From contig JAXCGZ010004143.1 of NCBI GenBank assembly GCA_037179515.1, positions 1-64,000 on the forward strand: a DNA stretch of 64,000 nucleotides. The letters run 5' to 3'. The position numbers and the translations under genes are program-made. Under the pieces are notes generated by a model, which ran no database searches, was not told where the DNA came from, and saw only the letters and a list, made by a program, of their open reading frames with translations. The DNA comes from Halocaridina rubra. Taxonomy: Eukaryota > Arthropoda > Malacostraca > Decapoda > Atyidae. This document shows positions 12,229 to 57,970 of the stretch, in pieces. Numbering within the stretch: position 1 is the first letter of the stretch; every line of letters begins with the position of its first letter.

Positions 12229-15200
12229 TGACGACTCGACGAAGGCGTGCGGGGTCTGAGTCTTTCGTGGAGGAGTTGCCGGTGTCTGCCCCTGCAGCAA
12301 CGCAGAGTGGATTTCAAGGTCAAGCCCAAGCAAATTACGCCCAGTCTTCCTATTCACTTCTCCCTCAGGTACCCTAATGAGACATATTAATTTATTTTTC
12401 CTCATTTCTCATTCTTCGTAAACTGTAGTGTAAATATGTGTACTTGAAGCTATTTTTAAAGACGTTAAGATAGCATAATCCTACAGTATGCCATTTTATT
12501 GTTTATGTGGAAATCCGCACTGTATTACATTCAGGTGTGTTTAGTTGCATGTACTGTACAGTAATTGTCAATTTAGTACAAGCTATGCCAAGTTAGATTA
12601 GTAATCAGAATTAATGGTACTAAGTTACAGTTTCCACTCTAATTACAGGTGGTAAACGCAGTTAATGGAAGTCTGCAGTGGGGTTCACCCTCAACCGCTT
12701 ACGTTTCTCCTGATCAAGCTTATTACAAGAAAACCGATTCATTTAGCCCCCCTCATATTGTTCCTGGTGCAGTAGCACCCAGTAACCAGCCTTGGCAGCC
12801 TGCGGTTCCCTTGTGGAACCCCCAGCAGAGTTCAAACGCTGGCTATGCCACACAAAATAGACTGAATAGTGAATCTGGAGGTACCTATGGAACATATAAC
12901 AATCAGTGGATTAGTAGTGAAGTAGATAATCTGACTAATAAACAGTGGAATAGCAGTAGAATTGGCAGTAGTGGTGCTCAGTGGAACAAACACAGTGCTT
13001 CAGAGTGGTCAACTGGACTTTCCCAATTACCTAACATAGAAGATTCAGACATGGCGTCTCGTGATAGAACGCAAGAATTTGCCAGAATAGTTCGATCGCA
13101 ACAGGGCAGTCAGACCAATGGTATTCTGCCCCATCAAGATGGTAAACGCCCGAGGGATCTAAGTCGATATAAAGATTTTATGCAGAGATCTAAGTAAGTA
13201 TATACCACCATCAGTCTGATTTCAGTGTTTTGTTTTGTTTTTTATTATTATTTAATGGCTTTCAGCTCTTTTGTTGTGTATTACACCACACAATATTGCA
13301 ATTTTGAATGGTACTCTCGTAAGATATTTATGAAACTTAGTTTACCTAATTAAGTGTTCATAAATGAATGCTTTTATTTCTTATGTAAACTGGCCCACTT
13401 AGACACAGCGATTTAAGGTATGAACACTTGGCTTTCCTCCATTGATTTCATTCACAAACCTATCCAATAGTACAGATTTTATTACATCACGAGAAATGAA
13501 AAAGATAATGTTAATAGAGGAACATGAATATAGACAAACTTCGTAACAAGTAACAATGATGCTTTGCAGTGGAACAACCGAATAATTCTTGATTTATTGT
13601 GGTTAGAACTTTTTCATGACCTCTTTTTATTGTTTGTCTTCAAGACATATTCTGCAATGTATTGGGAGTCTGTTGTGCCTTTTGTTTGGAGATATATAAA
13701 TCTAAATCAGGTACTTGAAAGAATCATTCAATATGTATTTATATCTAATGATCGATTTATGATGATCATTATTCTTCATCTTCTCTAGTTAGGAGATATG
13801 AAAGTAGTTTCTATACAGAATGTATGAGTAATATTATCTAAAGAGTATCAAATACACTACATAGAATAGCAGCATTACGTTTTCTGTATAAATTACAATT
13901 CTCTTCATGACATGAAAGTAGTTTGTATACAGAATGTATGATTAATTTTATCTAAAGATTATCAAATACACTACATAGAGGTATCATTACGTTTTCTGTA
14001 TAAATTACAATTCTCTTCAAGAGATATTTTTCTAAAAAAGGTAGGTTATTTACGCTTTTCAGCGAGCAAATATCGTTCTTGAAGCCCTAATATAGATGAG
14101 TTTGGCAATATATTATATAATCCTAATTTGCAAGAAGTACCAAATGAGGATATATATTCAGAAATTTGTCTGCTGAGCAATGATACTAAGTTATTTCTTT
14201 ATGCCCTATTTTCTTCAGTATTAGGCTGAAGTGAGAAAAAACTTTCTTAGACTGTTATTATGTCCTGTTCTTTCTGATTGCATTTGTACTTAAACCGCTC
14301 TGAATGTTTTTACACAGTCTGTATAGTTAATGATAACAAATTTTATTATTAAATAGTGTTAATAGTATTCAGAATCATGTAAGGTATGGTAATATGTGTC
14401 TGGTTCTTTAAAGATTTAATATTCCAACTTTTTAAAGAGAAATGTTTGTTTCTTTATATCTTACTACTGTGCTTTGCATATCAGAATTATTTTGATTACG
14501 TAATATGAATTGTGCACTTCAGGGAATCTTAATACAGTACGTACATATGCTTTCTTAGAAACATAAAGGTGCCCTTCTGGAACATGGCCCTAGGGAATGT
14601 TCTGAAATATTTATGTAAATTATGTGAGGCCAGATCTTGAATATGCAGCACCTTTTAGGAGGCCACACTTGAAAAAACATATTAATAAATTGGAGAATGT
14701 TCAAAGACACTGTGAAACTTGTGACAGAGATACACAATCCCAGTTATGAGGATTGCTGTAGGAGTGAGACTTATCATCACGGGAAGCTTGAAGGAAAGGG
14801 GGGATATGTAAATGGTTTTTAATTTCCTCTGTGGTTTTGACAGAGTAGACAGGGAGCGATATTTTCATATGGGTGGTCTTAGAACTAGAGGTCACAGTTT
14901 GAAGCCTTGTATGAAAACTTCTTTGCAGGATGTAAGGAAGTATTATTCTATTGTAAGAATAGTTAATGACTGGAATTTTGTACATGAGGAAGCAGTAATG
15001 CTAACTGCATTCATAGTTTTAAGGACATAGACAAGTATCACTGAGTAAAAAGATTAAACGATACAGGAGACGAGGAGCTACGCGCATAGGACTCATTCCT
15101 GTAAGCACAGTTAGGTAGATACGATTGCTGTGATCCCCCCTTGTACTGGGTGGCCTAGTCAAAGCACACAACACCTGAATACAGCTCAGAATTTCTTAAA

Positions 15201-17243
15201 ATAATGTCACTTGCTCTTTGATATACCTTCATCTGTACTTGACAAGTTTATTCGCACTTGAATTATATCTTCGTCTTGTTAATGATCATCTTTTCACCAT
15301 TTTTTAATTTTTTCAGATTAATTGGAAGAAATATTTCAAGCACATATGCGAAGTTGGAAAAGCTAACACATTGTAAGTTTAATCTTGTAATGTCGTAATT
15401 CAATATCTGAAACGTCATTATGTAGTTTTGAAGCTGCAGATGTAAAATATCTTCTAAAACAGATTTTAAAAATGACATATATGTATATCTTTCTTACTTT
15501 GTCAAAACAAGATTAGTTTGGTAATGTCTTCAAAAAAAATTTGATTCTTTATGACTTATCATTTATACTGAGTCTTAATATGCCTGTTGAAGTAACTTAC
15601 TATATAAGCAATACGCCATTTTCCAGTGGCGAAAAAGAGATCTTTGTTTGATGACAGCCACGACCATGAAGTCCAAGAATTAACCGGCATCATCAGACAC
15701 GACTTGGCATCCCTTACTAAACAGTTGACTGATCTTCGAAACCAATCAAGAGTGGCTTCTCCCAATGGAACGAGCGCTCACCTCCAGAAACACTCCTCTA
15801 ATTTAGTGGGTTCCCTTCAGACCAAAGTTGCATTCATTACACAGAAATTTAAAGATGTATTGGAAGTGAGAACAGAGGTGAGTTGGATCATTATTTTTTT
15901 GTTGAAGACATTTATGACGCATTGCTGCATTTTCTTCATCTCTAGTCTTTCTTATATTTATGTATTGTGAATGTTAAGCTTACCCAATTTTGCCGATGAA
16001 ATCTAAGTAGTATGTTACTCTGAATTGTAATAGTATATTTTCATAAACAGACGTAAGTTACTTATGACATGATACTTGCAATATGTTTATTCATAAGGGT
16101 ATTCTGCTTGGATTTTCCAGAACTTAAAAAAACAAGCTGAACGCCGCGATCATTTTACTGGTGGTGCTGTCAGCGGAGAGCTCCCGCCTGGAGCAGTAGC
16201 AGGTCATCACCAGGGATCCGTGTTGCTAGCGGACGAAGCTGCAGCGTATACCGGTGGCACAGAACCCAGTAGAAGTAATGGGGAAGTAGCAATTAACTTA
16301 GGAAATGGTGGGGCATATCACCAGCAGCTGCAGCTCATGGAAGAACAGGATACATATTTACAAAGTCGAGCGGATACAATGAGAACCATCGAGTCAACCA
16401 TAGTAGAATTGGGTCAGATGTTCACACAGCTAGCCACTATGGTCAAAGAACAAGAGGAACTAGTTCATAGGTATGTGTGTGGTACTTTCCAGCGTTCTAC
16501 CAAGTTGACATTTCTCTTGCAATTCCTCTAGTTTTTTAGCATTTCTTTTTCTAGATTACATTGATAAAGGCTTCTTTCTCAGTAGCATGTCTTTTTTTTT
16601 TTTTTTTTTTCCTGCATACGTCTAAAAAGGTTATCCAGTTGTGTTAAATTTATGGAGACAGATTACTTATGGCCAAGGGAGATTTTTAATGTTTTTTTCT
16701 GCAAAAAAATAATCATACTGTAAGCTCTCCATTTCAGTATTTGCTTTATTTAGAAGTTACATATACTAACTCATGGCAAAGGCTGAGATATTTTTTATGT
16801 GTGATTGATGTCTTGCAGCACAACCTATAAAATTTCTGGAGAATACTGTACATTTGTATATTGTAGTTAAAATTTTTCGTATACTGTTATATTGATAAGT
16901 GTGGAGAGAGTAATAATATACATAGCTCTTACATATTAGTGAGTACTTGTATGCCTTGTGGTCTCAATTATTTGAGGTGTATGTTGATTGTAATGGTCAC
17001 AGGCGGATGAGTTCTTCAAATTGTCAATGTATATGTTACTTTATTCTATGTGACTTTCTTATTACCGGCAAATTGCTTTTCAGGATTGACGCCAATGTAG
17101 AAGATGCCGAGCTCAATGTGGAAGCTGCTCATTCGGAACTTCTGAAATACTTCAAATCTGTTTCTTCTAATCGAATGTTGATGATTAAAGTCTTTGGTAT
17201 AATGATCGTGTTTTTTGTTATATTTGTAGTTTTTATGGCATAA
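12228..17243 (+). CDS. Stx5: Syntaxin-5, Golgi Qa-SNARE (long form, complete)
   Basis: Six exons: 12228-12368, 12649-13193, 15317-15372, 15627-15877, 16121-16470, 17084-17243. They sum to 1,503 nt (500 residues plus stop), with consistent phases and GT..AG borders. Syntaxin-5 is the Qa-SNARE for ER-to-Golgi and intra-Golgi fusion. Visible parts: an Arg-rich start (TTRRRRAG, residues 2-9); a low-complexity Gln/Ser/Trp-rich extension to residue 181; MASRDRTQEF (182-191), the family's short-form start; the Habc region with STYAKLEKLTHLAKKRSLFDD-type sequence (about 228-330); the SNARE helix at about 399-470 with zero-layer Gln442 in VKEQEEL; and a C-terminal anchor (about 484-500, VFGIMIVFFVIFVVFMA) with almost no luminal tail. 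An in-frame TAG at 12219 supports the start. Vertebrates make long and short forms from two start codons, the long one carrying an Arg-based ER-retrieval motif; RRRR here may be the equivalent (inference). The extension is much longer than in mammals. Confidence 0.95.
13051..13053 (+). promoter_or_regulatory. Stx5: Internal start codon for the short syntaxin-5 form (Met182)
   Basis: The context GACATGG has G at -3 and G at +4. It precedes ASRDRTQEF, the conserved N-terminus of short syntaxin-5. Use of this start gives a 319-residue protein, close to the roughly 300 residues of short forms elsewhere, and removes the RRRR motif. Confidence 0.65.
13798..14020. repeat. Tandem duplication, 114-base unit, in syntaxin-5 intron 2
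   Basis: Two adjacent copies (about 13798-13911 and 13912-14020) share ATGAAAGTAGTTT, ATACAGAATGTATGA, TATCAAATACACTACATAGA and TTTCTGTATAAATTACAATT, with a few substitutions and a small deletion in the second copy. No coding sense is seen. Confidence 0.85.
14600..15175 (+). mobile_element. 3' end of a CR1-like LINE in syntaxin-5 intron 2
   Basis: In shifting + frames this reads as the C-terminal part of a CR1-type LINE protein: RPDLEYAAPF, KLENVQRHCETC, GFDRVDRERYFHM, LRTRGHSLK, QDVRKYYSIVRIVNDWN. These resemble the family's usual DR.D.F...RTRGHSKKL...RRD..KYSFP.R.I..WN block. It is truncated at the 5' end and broken by frameshifts. The 3' limit near 15175 is approximate. Confidence 0.7.
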
Positions 17244-20200
17244 GACACTTTGTGATATTAGCCAACATCTTTTGTGAATAATATCAGAGTACAGAACACT
17301 TTTATCTTGTTACGAACTACGTTGTTAAGGATTAAAAAATGTATCCGCTTGTATATACGAAAGGATATAAATGTTTTATATGAAAGATTTAAAAGAAAAA
17401 ACAGGAAGGGACACATTGTGGAAAGGTTGTCTAAGGAGAGCCATATTATATTTCTATTTAGTTGGGTTTTTAATTACCATGTAATACGTTTTTCATTTCT
17501 GATACTGATCCATCATGTTTAATCTGTTTAGTTAATTGTAGAATACCGTTGCCTGCCTTAAATTTTCTTTTTCCTTGTAGTAGTTTGTTTCTGCTCTCGT
17601 AGATATAAAAGCCTTTCCATGAACTGTAATATATCCATTATGTATTATTATTATTATTATATCTTGTAATTTATTTGCCTTGTATATTATACTAGTATCT
17701 TATATATTTTAGATTATGAAATTTACTTTAATTATGTCACGGTAACTTACCACATGCAAAATACGGTGGGTTTCAGTAATATTTTTTTTTTCCTACATCT
17801 TGTATTCATACATAAAATACCATTTATCAGATATCATGGTTGTACAAGGAGAACTGATATGTCCAAGCTTAATAAATATTATTACTCTTTTGATATTTTT
17901 ATTATAAAACCATTTGAAATGCATCGATATATACTGTACATTCTTTCATTGTAAATATACTTAAATGAATGGTATTTCAATTGAAATTTTTTTTGCAGGA
18001 TCATGTTAACTTTCTCATTGAAATCCAAACCAATCACCTTAGGCATATAATGGTGTACTCATTGTGCTTGTTGGGTTAATAAAGCACATGAGGGACACCA
18101 TTGCCCTCTCCTTTTTATCCTCTATTGGATCTCCATAGCAAGCTCCTAGAATGGAGCCAGGCATTTTATCTTGCTGTCATATTTATTATCCTGGTTTGGT
18201 TTCAAGAAAGTAATAGAGTTCTCAAGTGATCTACATGCTTGGAAAGAATGGGTTGTCATCGATTTATGAGTGAGTAAATGGCTGGCCAATAAATAAGGTA
18301 TAAACTGGTTTTTTACCAGGAGGAACATTGATTCTCAGGAGGTTTCAAGGCATATAAAGATCAGAATGAAATAAAACTGGCAATCTTGACGAAGTGTGAC
18401 AGTGTGAAGCTTGCTTGTGAAAGATGCGAAAACACAGCAACTATGGTTTTTATTTTTTGCAGTGTGCAAGTAGTATATTTGTAGTCTTGTAATCCACACT
18501 CTCTCATATTCGCACTACACAAAGATAATAATGTATTAAACTTACTTTCATATGCCTGAACAATTTAAGTCTTAATGTTTTAAGTGTTGACCTTGTGAGT
18601 GTAGTATCTAGTATGGCACTCTACATTATCTTGGACCTGTTGAGAATATTTGTTATATTTTTATATAATTACGCACATTACATAACGAGAACTGGTATGA
18701 TACTACGTTACTCTGCTTAATGTCTTGGTTATTTAATTTATTTTACTTATATTTGTTCTGTAAATATAGATTTTACTTTGTTGTATCACTTTTGTTTATA
18801 TAAGTGACTGGAGTTTGAATTTGGTAATAACAAAGGAAAAATACATTTTTGAGTATTCCACGATCATTTCTATTAAGAAACACATTGAAGAAGACAGATG
18901 GAACTGATCAACACTTGAAAGTTATTGTAATGTTCCTGATGAACAGAAACATTGTAATATGTTCTACTATTACTGCTACTAAGAGTAATAACAGTAATAT
19001 TAATAATAATAATTACAGTAATAGTAATAGTGGTAATAATAATACTATATATATAATTCCGTAATATATGTTATTTGCATAAGTTACGATGCTGGATTTG
19101 TGATTTTGGAGTATTGTTGCTTTCCTCTTTTTCTGTGTTTGTATCACCCAGGATATCTTACAAGATATATTGCTCACATTAAGAAATAGGATAGCAAACC
19201 CATTTCTTTTGTAGTTAACCATCTCCCAGCAATTCTGTTATTTCTTAATTCTCATGCTCTACTCCTGACATTCTAATTATTTATACTAATTTGAGTGGGC
19301 GCACTGTAGCTTCTCTGTAGTTACCCGTCTGCCAGACATACTATTTTTTCTTAGTTTTCTCGAGGTGCTCCTTGCATACTCCTACATATGCTGCTTCACG
19401 CACACATCATTTGCTATTAATGTCATTCTTATCATTACAGTATAATTATTATTATCGGTTAAGATTCGTTTTATGCATGCCTTCCATAGCCAACCCAAGA
19501 AATCAGTGTTACCACCACTTACTACAATGTTCAGGGCTGATGTATAAATACCCAAATTCACCCTATAAGGTAGGTAAGGCTGCAGATTTGAGCTAGGTTA
19601 CGTTTGTTGGGTTAGATTAGGCTAGGTTAAGTTAGTTAGATGTAAGTACCCACCAATTTTAGCCCCAACACAAAAAGTAGTGATTTCCGAAGGAAAAAAA
19701 TATCACCTTAATTCAAAACATAGTGAAATTTATCAGATAAAAAAAAAAATAGTTTAGTCCAAAAAGAAAATGCGGGCACAAAACAAATTTTAACCTAATT
19801 ATTATTATTATCATTATTATTAGTAGTAGTAGTATTAGTATTATTATCATTATTACAAAAAAACGTGAAGAAATAAAATTCTTGAATTTGTTTTAACCCA
19901 TGGCCCATATATATTTCTACATTAATTTGGTAAATTAAATGAAAATGACGAATAAAAAAAAAATGTAATGGATTCGGTTTTACGTCACGAACTCCCTTTT
20001 CTACTAAGGGCTAGGACGGTTGCCTTCTTACGAAGGACTTGTAAGGTGCAAAATTTCTTCTTCGCCGGAGAGAGAAAATTTTGTGACTCGTATTAAAATC
20101 AGTTGCAAACGTCAGGATATCATCTATAAATTTTTAGCAAATGTATGGAAAAAATATATCTATAATGAGTTAAATCATGTTTACTTGTGCTATTTGTATT

Positions 20201-20525
20201 ATTATATAGCAATATAAAGTACTTCTATACGCATAAATTGTTTAAAAATTGTATAGACAAATCTGCAACCTAAGATTTAATTATTTAAACTGCTTCATGT
20301 AGTCCAAAGTTTAAGGTTAAGATTTATAATGATTAGCTTAAATCGAAGTGCATATTGATGAGAAAAAAATAGTTAAGAGAATCCCAATCCTGTTTCATTT
20401 ATGGAGAAGAGCCGGTCCAAAGGCTGTCCCAAACCCTTTACAATGTAATAAATTAATAACAAGTCATTTGACAGATGTAAGTCTGTGTCTGTCACTCGGA
20501 AGGATATTTTGCCGTCATTTACGTT
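17244..20525. other. Syntaxin-5 3' UTR, spacer and VPS53 5' region
   Basis: No coding exon was recognised. Candidate syntaxin-5 poly(A) signals are AATAAA at 17871 and 18078. Short ATT/TTA triplet runs lie near 17646, 18988-19040 and 19799-19855. TTAGG-like strings cluster at 19603-19640. The last 50 bases before 20526 (after the in-frame stop at 20478) are the immediate VPS53 leader. Confidence 0.5.
17871..17876 (+). terminator. Candidate polyadenylation signal of syntaxin-5
   Basis: AATAAA about 630 bases after the syntaxin-5 stop. A second AATAAA lies at 18078-18083. Which one is used cannot be told from sequence. Confidence 0.35.
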
Positions 20526-54006
<33,481 letters not shown>

Positions 54007-54072
54007 GTATTGTAAATACAGTAGTTCTGAAGTTCGTTTTTGTAATCATTCCAGTATTTTGTTTAGTTATGA

Positions 54073-54078
54073 ATTAAA
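54073..54078 (+). terminator. Candidate VPS53 polyadenylation signal ATTAAA
   Basis: ATTAAA, the common variant signal, occurs 67 bases after the VPS53 stop with T-rich sequence downstream. A longer 3' UTR cannot be excluded. Confidence 0.35.
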
Positions 54079-54729
54079 GTATTTAGTGCTTAGTGTGAAA
54101 TTTTAATATGATCCTCAGCTCTTCAGCACCTTTGGGAGTCATATTGGATCATTTTCTTGTGTCCTTCCCTAAAGGAACTTCAGTAGGACCTCACCCTTGC
54201 GATTCATATTTGTTGCGAGGATGGCCAAAAGATACAAGACACAAGACTGTAATGTGTATACAGGCAAGAAGAAAAAACAGATCTTGCAGTAAGGAGGTGC
54301 ACTGATATAGCAATTGCATACATTGCTCTCATATTCTCTATAATTACCACTAAATCCCCAATTTCCTGACTAGAAATTTCCTTGTCATATTATTAGAGCA
54401 TTGACAAGCTATATAAACTGAGGTGTTACACTAAATTGTTATTGTGTGCCGTTTTGTTTGTCACTATCAATCCCCATTTGACTGGCTGTTGACTCAATCA
54501 CAGGTTTGTCACTTCCTGATCAAGTGCTAAAACCATTGTACTTGTGTGGTCCTGTTGAGCTAATATGTGATAGATTAAAAAAAAGAGGTCAACAGTCCAG
54601 TGATCCCTTCTTAGAAATTATATCAAGTACGGTACAATTCAACATTAGGGCCTATTTAGACAGGATTTAACATGGGGAGATAAACCCTTCAATTGGTATA
54701 AAATCGAATCAAAGTGGTGCCTCATCTTA

Positions 54730-54931
54730 AGGGGGGTTTACACGGTCAAACGGTTCGTCGAACGCGGTTCGACAGACAAGTGTTTGAAGTGATGTTCGAA
54801 GGTGTGAACGGGGTATTTGGTTGTCGAACATGTTCGACAACCAAATACCCCGTTCACACGTTCGAACATAACTTCAAACACTTGTCTGTCAAACCGCATT
54901 CGACGAACTGTTTGACCGTGTAAACCCCCCT
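54730..54931. mobile_element. 202-bp near-perfect palindromic element (PIF/Harbinger-like MITE) flanked by TTA
   Basis: The whole element is an inverted repeat centred on GTCGAACATGTTCGAC near 54831. It starts AGGGGGGTTTACACGG and ends with the complement CCGTGTAAACCCCCCT. TTA lies on both sides (54727-54729 and 54932-54934), the 3-bp target typical of PIF/Harbinger. Both strands give near-identical open frames for this reason; they are not genes. Confidence 0.8.
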
Positions 54932-55859
54932 TTACACTGTCACTTGTTCCCAAAACCCACTTGTATAATAGTTCATATATAAATATCATAACTTATTCCC
55001 AACCTCACATAGGATTTAAATTATACTTACATTACTGTATTGCACTTAAACTTTACCTAATACAAGTATCCCAACTGTATATGTTCAAAACTGTTAGGCT
55101 GGGGGCCCACTGTACAGGTCAATGCATTTATATGTATACATAATGTGATACCCTGTTTATTTTTTTGGTGTGTGGTTTATAAGTTATGTTTAAATTTTCT
55201 TACATTTTCTTGTTGAATATTGAAGGTATAATTATCGAACAAAAGACTATATATCAGGCTTTATATAATAATGCAGTGGAAGTTAATGTAAATAAGGGAA
55301 TTCTGTACAGGCATATCTTTCATATTTTGCATATATTAACTTGTGGCTTTATAAGGACATTTTAAATATAAGTTTTGGAAATTAAGTAAAGTTGTAAAAG
55401 TCATCCTTACAATTTTGCCATTTTGAGTCCTTAACAAATTGTCTATAGGGGAAGCAGAGAATTATTATTAATTTTTTATATCACAATTGCAAAGACAACT
55501 TTCGTAAACAGTATAAAATGGTCTGTTATTCAATAACTAAAAGCTCATATAATTTCCAAAATTTTTGTTTAAATATCTTTAAAAAACCACCACACCAATT
55601 ACTTAAATGTAAAATTAAACAGATATGCCTATATAAAATCACACTTACTTACACTACCTACTTTTACTGCAGAATTACAATAACACCTAACAACATATAG
55701 CTTAACTTTTCATTTCCTGCTTAGCCTACTGAAATGCAGCCAGTAAATACTGTATGGGAAATACTTTATTGTACCTTTTCAACAACGATAATTATATGTA
55801 GCATTATTCTGTTTAGACCATTTTTTTTATGTAATTCATTAACAATGGTGGTTATTTGC

Positions 55860-56022
55860 CCTTTTGTGTCACTATTAATCCCATTATGGGGTTGGAATAC
55901 AAACAGGCTGGAGCTGGGGCATTAAGGCTGGATGCTCTTCCTACCACCCCAAAATGGGCTTGATCTCATGTCTGTTACTCTCAGATTTAAGTGCTCTAAC
56001 CATTGCTCTACAGCTGTCCTTT
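55860..56022 (-). mobile_element. tRNA-derived SINE (- strand)
   Basis: On the minus strand: CAATGGTTAGAGCACTTAAA (A box), GAGATCAAGCCC (B box remnant), AGGAAGAGCATCCAGCCTTA and CCAGCCTGTTTGTATTCC, matching the 26402 SINE family. Confidence 0.7.
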
Positions 56023-56079
56023 TATTTTTTATAGTGGATTTTTAAATGCAACTATTGCATATTAGAAAAAAAATACACG

Positions 56080-56230
56080 GACCGCGGTAGCACAGAAGTA
56101 CTGTATATAGCATGAGTAGGGAAGTAACAAACCAGACTAATGTGGGTTCGATGCTGCTAGAAGACATGAAGGGTAGCCAGCCTTAATCCCCAAACTCCAG
56201 CCTGTCCATGTCAGTCCAAATAAAAAACGT
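56080..56230 (+). mobile_element. tRNA-derived SINE (+ strand), head to head with the previous one
   Basis: CGCGGTAGCACAGAAGTAC (A box), TGTGGGTTCGATGCT (good B box), then AAGGGTAGCCAGCCTTAATC and CAGCCTGTCCATGTC. Its head faces the head of the minus-strand copy about 60 bases away. Confidence 0.7.
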
Positions 56231-56959
56231 CCTCATCAACCTTTCTTGAAATATAGAAAAAGAGCTCTTAACGGAGAGTATAACATACAAAAAGTGCCCT
56301 AAACAGAAAATTTCTATATGAATTGTTTTTATTATGTTGCTTAAAAGGTACAATGAAGTCTGTCATATATTAAGTTATTGGATTTTAATGTGCTAAAGAG
56401 GATACGAAAAAGCTAAGCTATATGTTGTTAGGTTTTAGTATATGCAGCAGTAGAAGTAAATAGTGTATATGTGGGATTTCAATTAGGCCTATCAGTTATT
56501 TTATTTTGCATTGAAATGATTGGTGTGGTGGTTTTGTAAGCAAATATGTGTCACTCCCCATTTTAAATGGGGACGAATTATGGAAAATAAAATACATATT
56601 GGGAAGAATATTTATGAAAATATTTGCATACAAAGCACTTACATTAAAAATATGCATTACATTATCTTAATTAACCATCTGCAATTTTTATTTCCCAAAA
56701 GTCATTAACATATCTCTTATGGCAATGATAGTGGGGAGCATCAGAATGGATTTATGTCCTCCTCCACAAAATCTCAAGTCCTTAAACAGAAAGTGAGAGG
56801 TAATTTATCTCACTCAAGAAGTTGGTTGGTATTATAAAGGTAGAGAATTATACTATTAGTACTCTTGGCTGAATTTCCATTTAAAGCCTTATACTTTAGC
56901 TAAATTCTGTCTAATGAAGCACTAAAATAGTAAAGGTGGTAAAATACATTTATAAGCAT

Positions 56960-57126
56960 CGTTTTTGCGAGCACAGCAAAGTCAAGACAACTTGTTTCAT
57001 CTTGACAACCCACAACAGAGCTATGAAGAGAGAGAAGAAGTAATCTCTCTCTCTCTTTCTTCATACCTCAATTGTGTATAAACAAGATAAAACTCAGTCA
57101 TCTGAACTCCAACGTGCTCGCAAAAA
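56960..57126. repeat. Inverted-repeat-flanked segment with TTTTTGCGAGCAC ends
   Basis: TTTTTGCGAGCAC at 56961 and GTGCTCGCAAAAA ending at 57126 are perfect 13-base inverted repeats around 140 bases that include a GAGAGAGAAGA / TCTCTCTCTCT hairpin. MITE-like, but no target duplication is evident. Confidence 0.5.
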
Positions 57127-57970
57127 TATGGCATACGTGAAGCAGTGAAGAATATTTTTCTTTATACTCTCAAAGTGATTAAAATGAGCAACATTTGCCA
57201 CTCTCTGCAGTAGGCAAGCTATTAGGTACATGTAACACTAAATACTGTATTTGTCATATGCCCCAATTTGCCTTTAATGAATATGAGAACAAAAGTTGGA
57301 TTTCACAAATTTCATCAAATTTAGAAATCAAGATTTTATTTCTGAACTTTAGAGTAATGACATATGATCTTGAAAAAGAGCTCCAACCAGTTGTCGAGAT
57401 AAGAGAATATAAAAAAAAGAAGACTGATTCCTCAATGAATAAGAAAAGAAAAATTCGGCACAAAAAATCAGATAAAATATTCTTAATTTCTAAAAATTTA
57501 TTTAATTAATATATTATTACGAACTTGTGAAGATATACTTGGAGACTCAGAACTGCACAGAACTGATCTAGACAGTTCTTAAATCTCAATTTTATTAAAC
57601 TCTAGATAACTGATCTTACTAGATTATAATTTCAATTCAGAGCTTCCGTAAAAAGGCTAATTTTTGTTTTGATCAAGAATAAATGTCGATTGCCGAGATA
57701 TGTTCTTCTATTCACTATTAACCCTCATGGGCCAAAGTCACTGGCCTGATGCAAAAAACTTACAGATGGCTAAACAATCCCCTTGGGGGTAGTACTGGAA
57801 GTTTAATCCCAATGTTCCTCATTTCCTCTTATGTTTTGCTGTATGCCAAAACGATTGAGAACCATACGGTTGTATTTTATAAGTATAACAATGCAGACAG
57901 CTCAGGTCTACACCCCCAAGCCTTTAAGCTGCCAAGTCGGACCAGCGTCACCTTCAAATCTACAAACGCC

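Noticed and set aside
19603..19640. Interstitial telomere repeat
   Set aside because: TTAGG-like strings are short and irregular, not a perfect tandem TTAGG array.
54714..54989. Two similar 69-83 residue open frames on opposite strands
   Set aside because: The similarity follows from the palindromic element at 54730-54931; neither has other support.
57195..57509. 104-residue Lys-rich open frame
   Set aside because: No recognisable motif, AT-rich codon use typical of random frames here, and no splice or promoter support.
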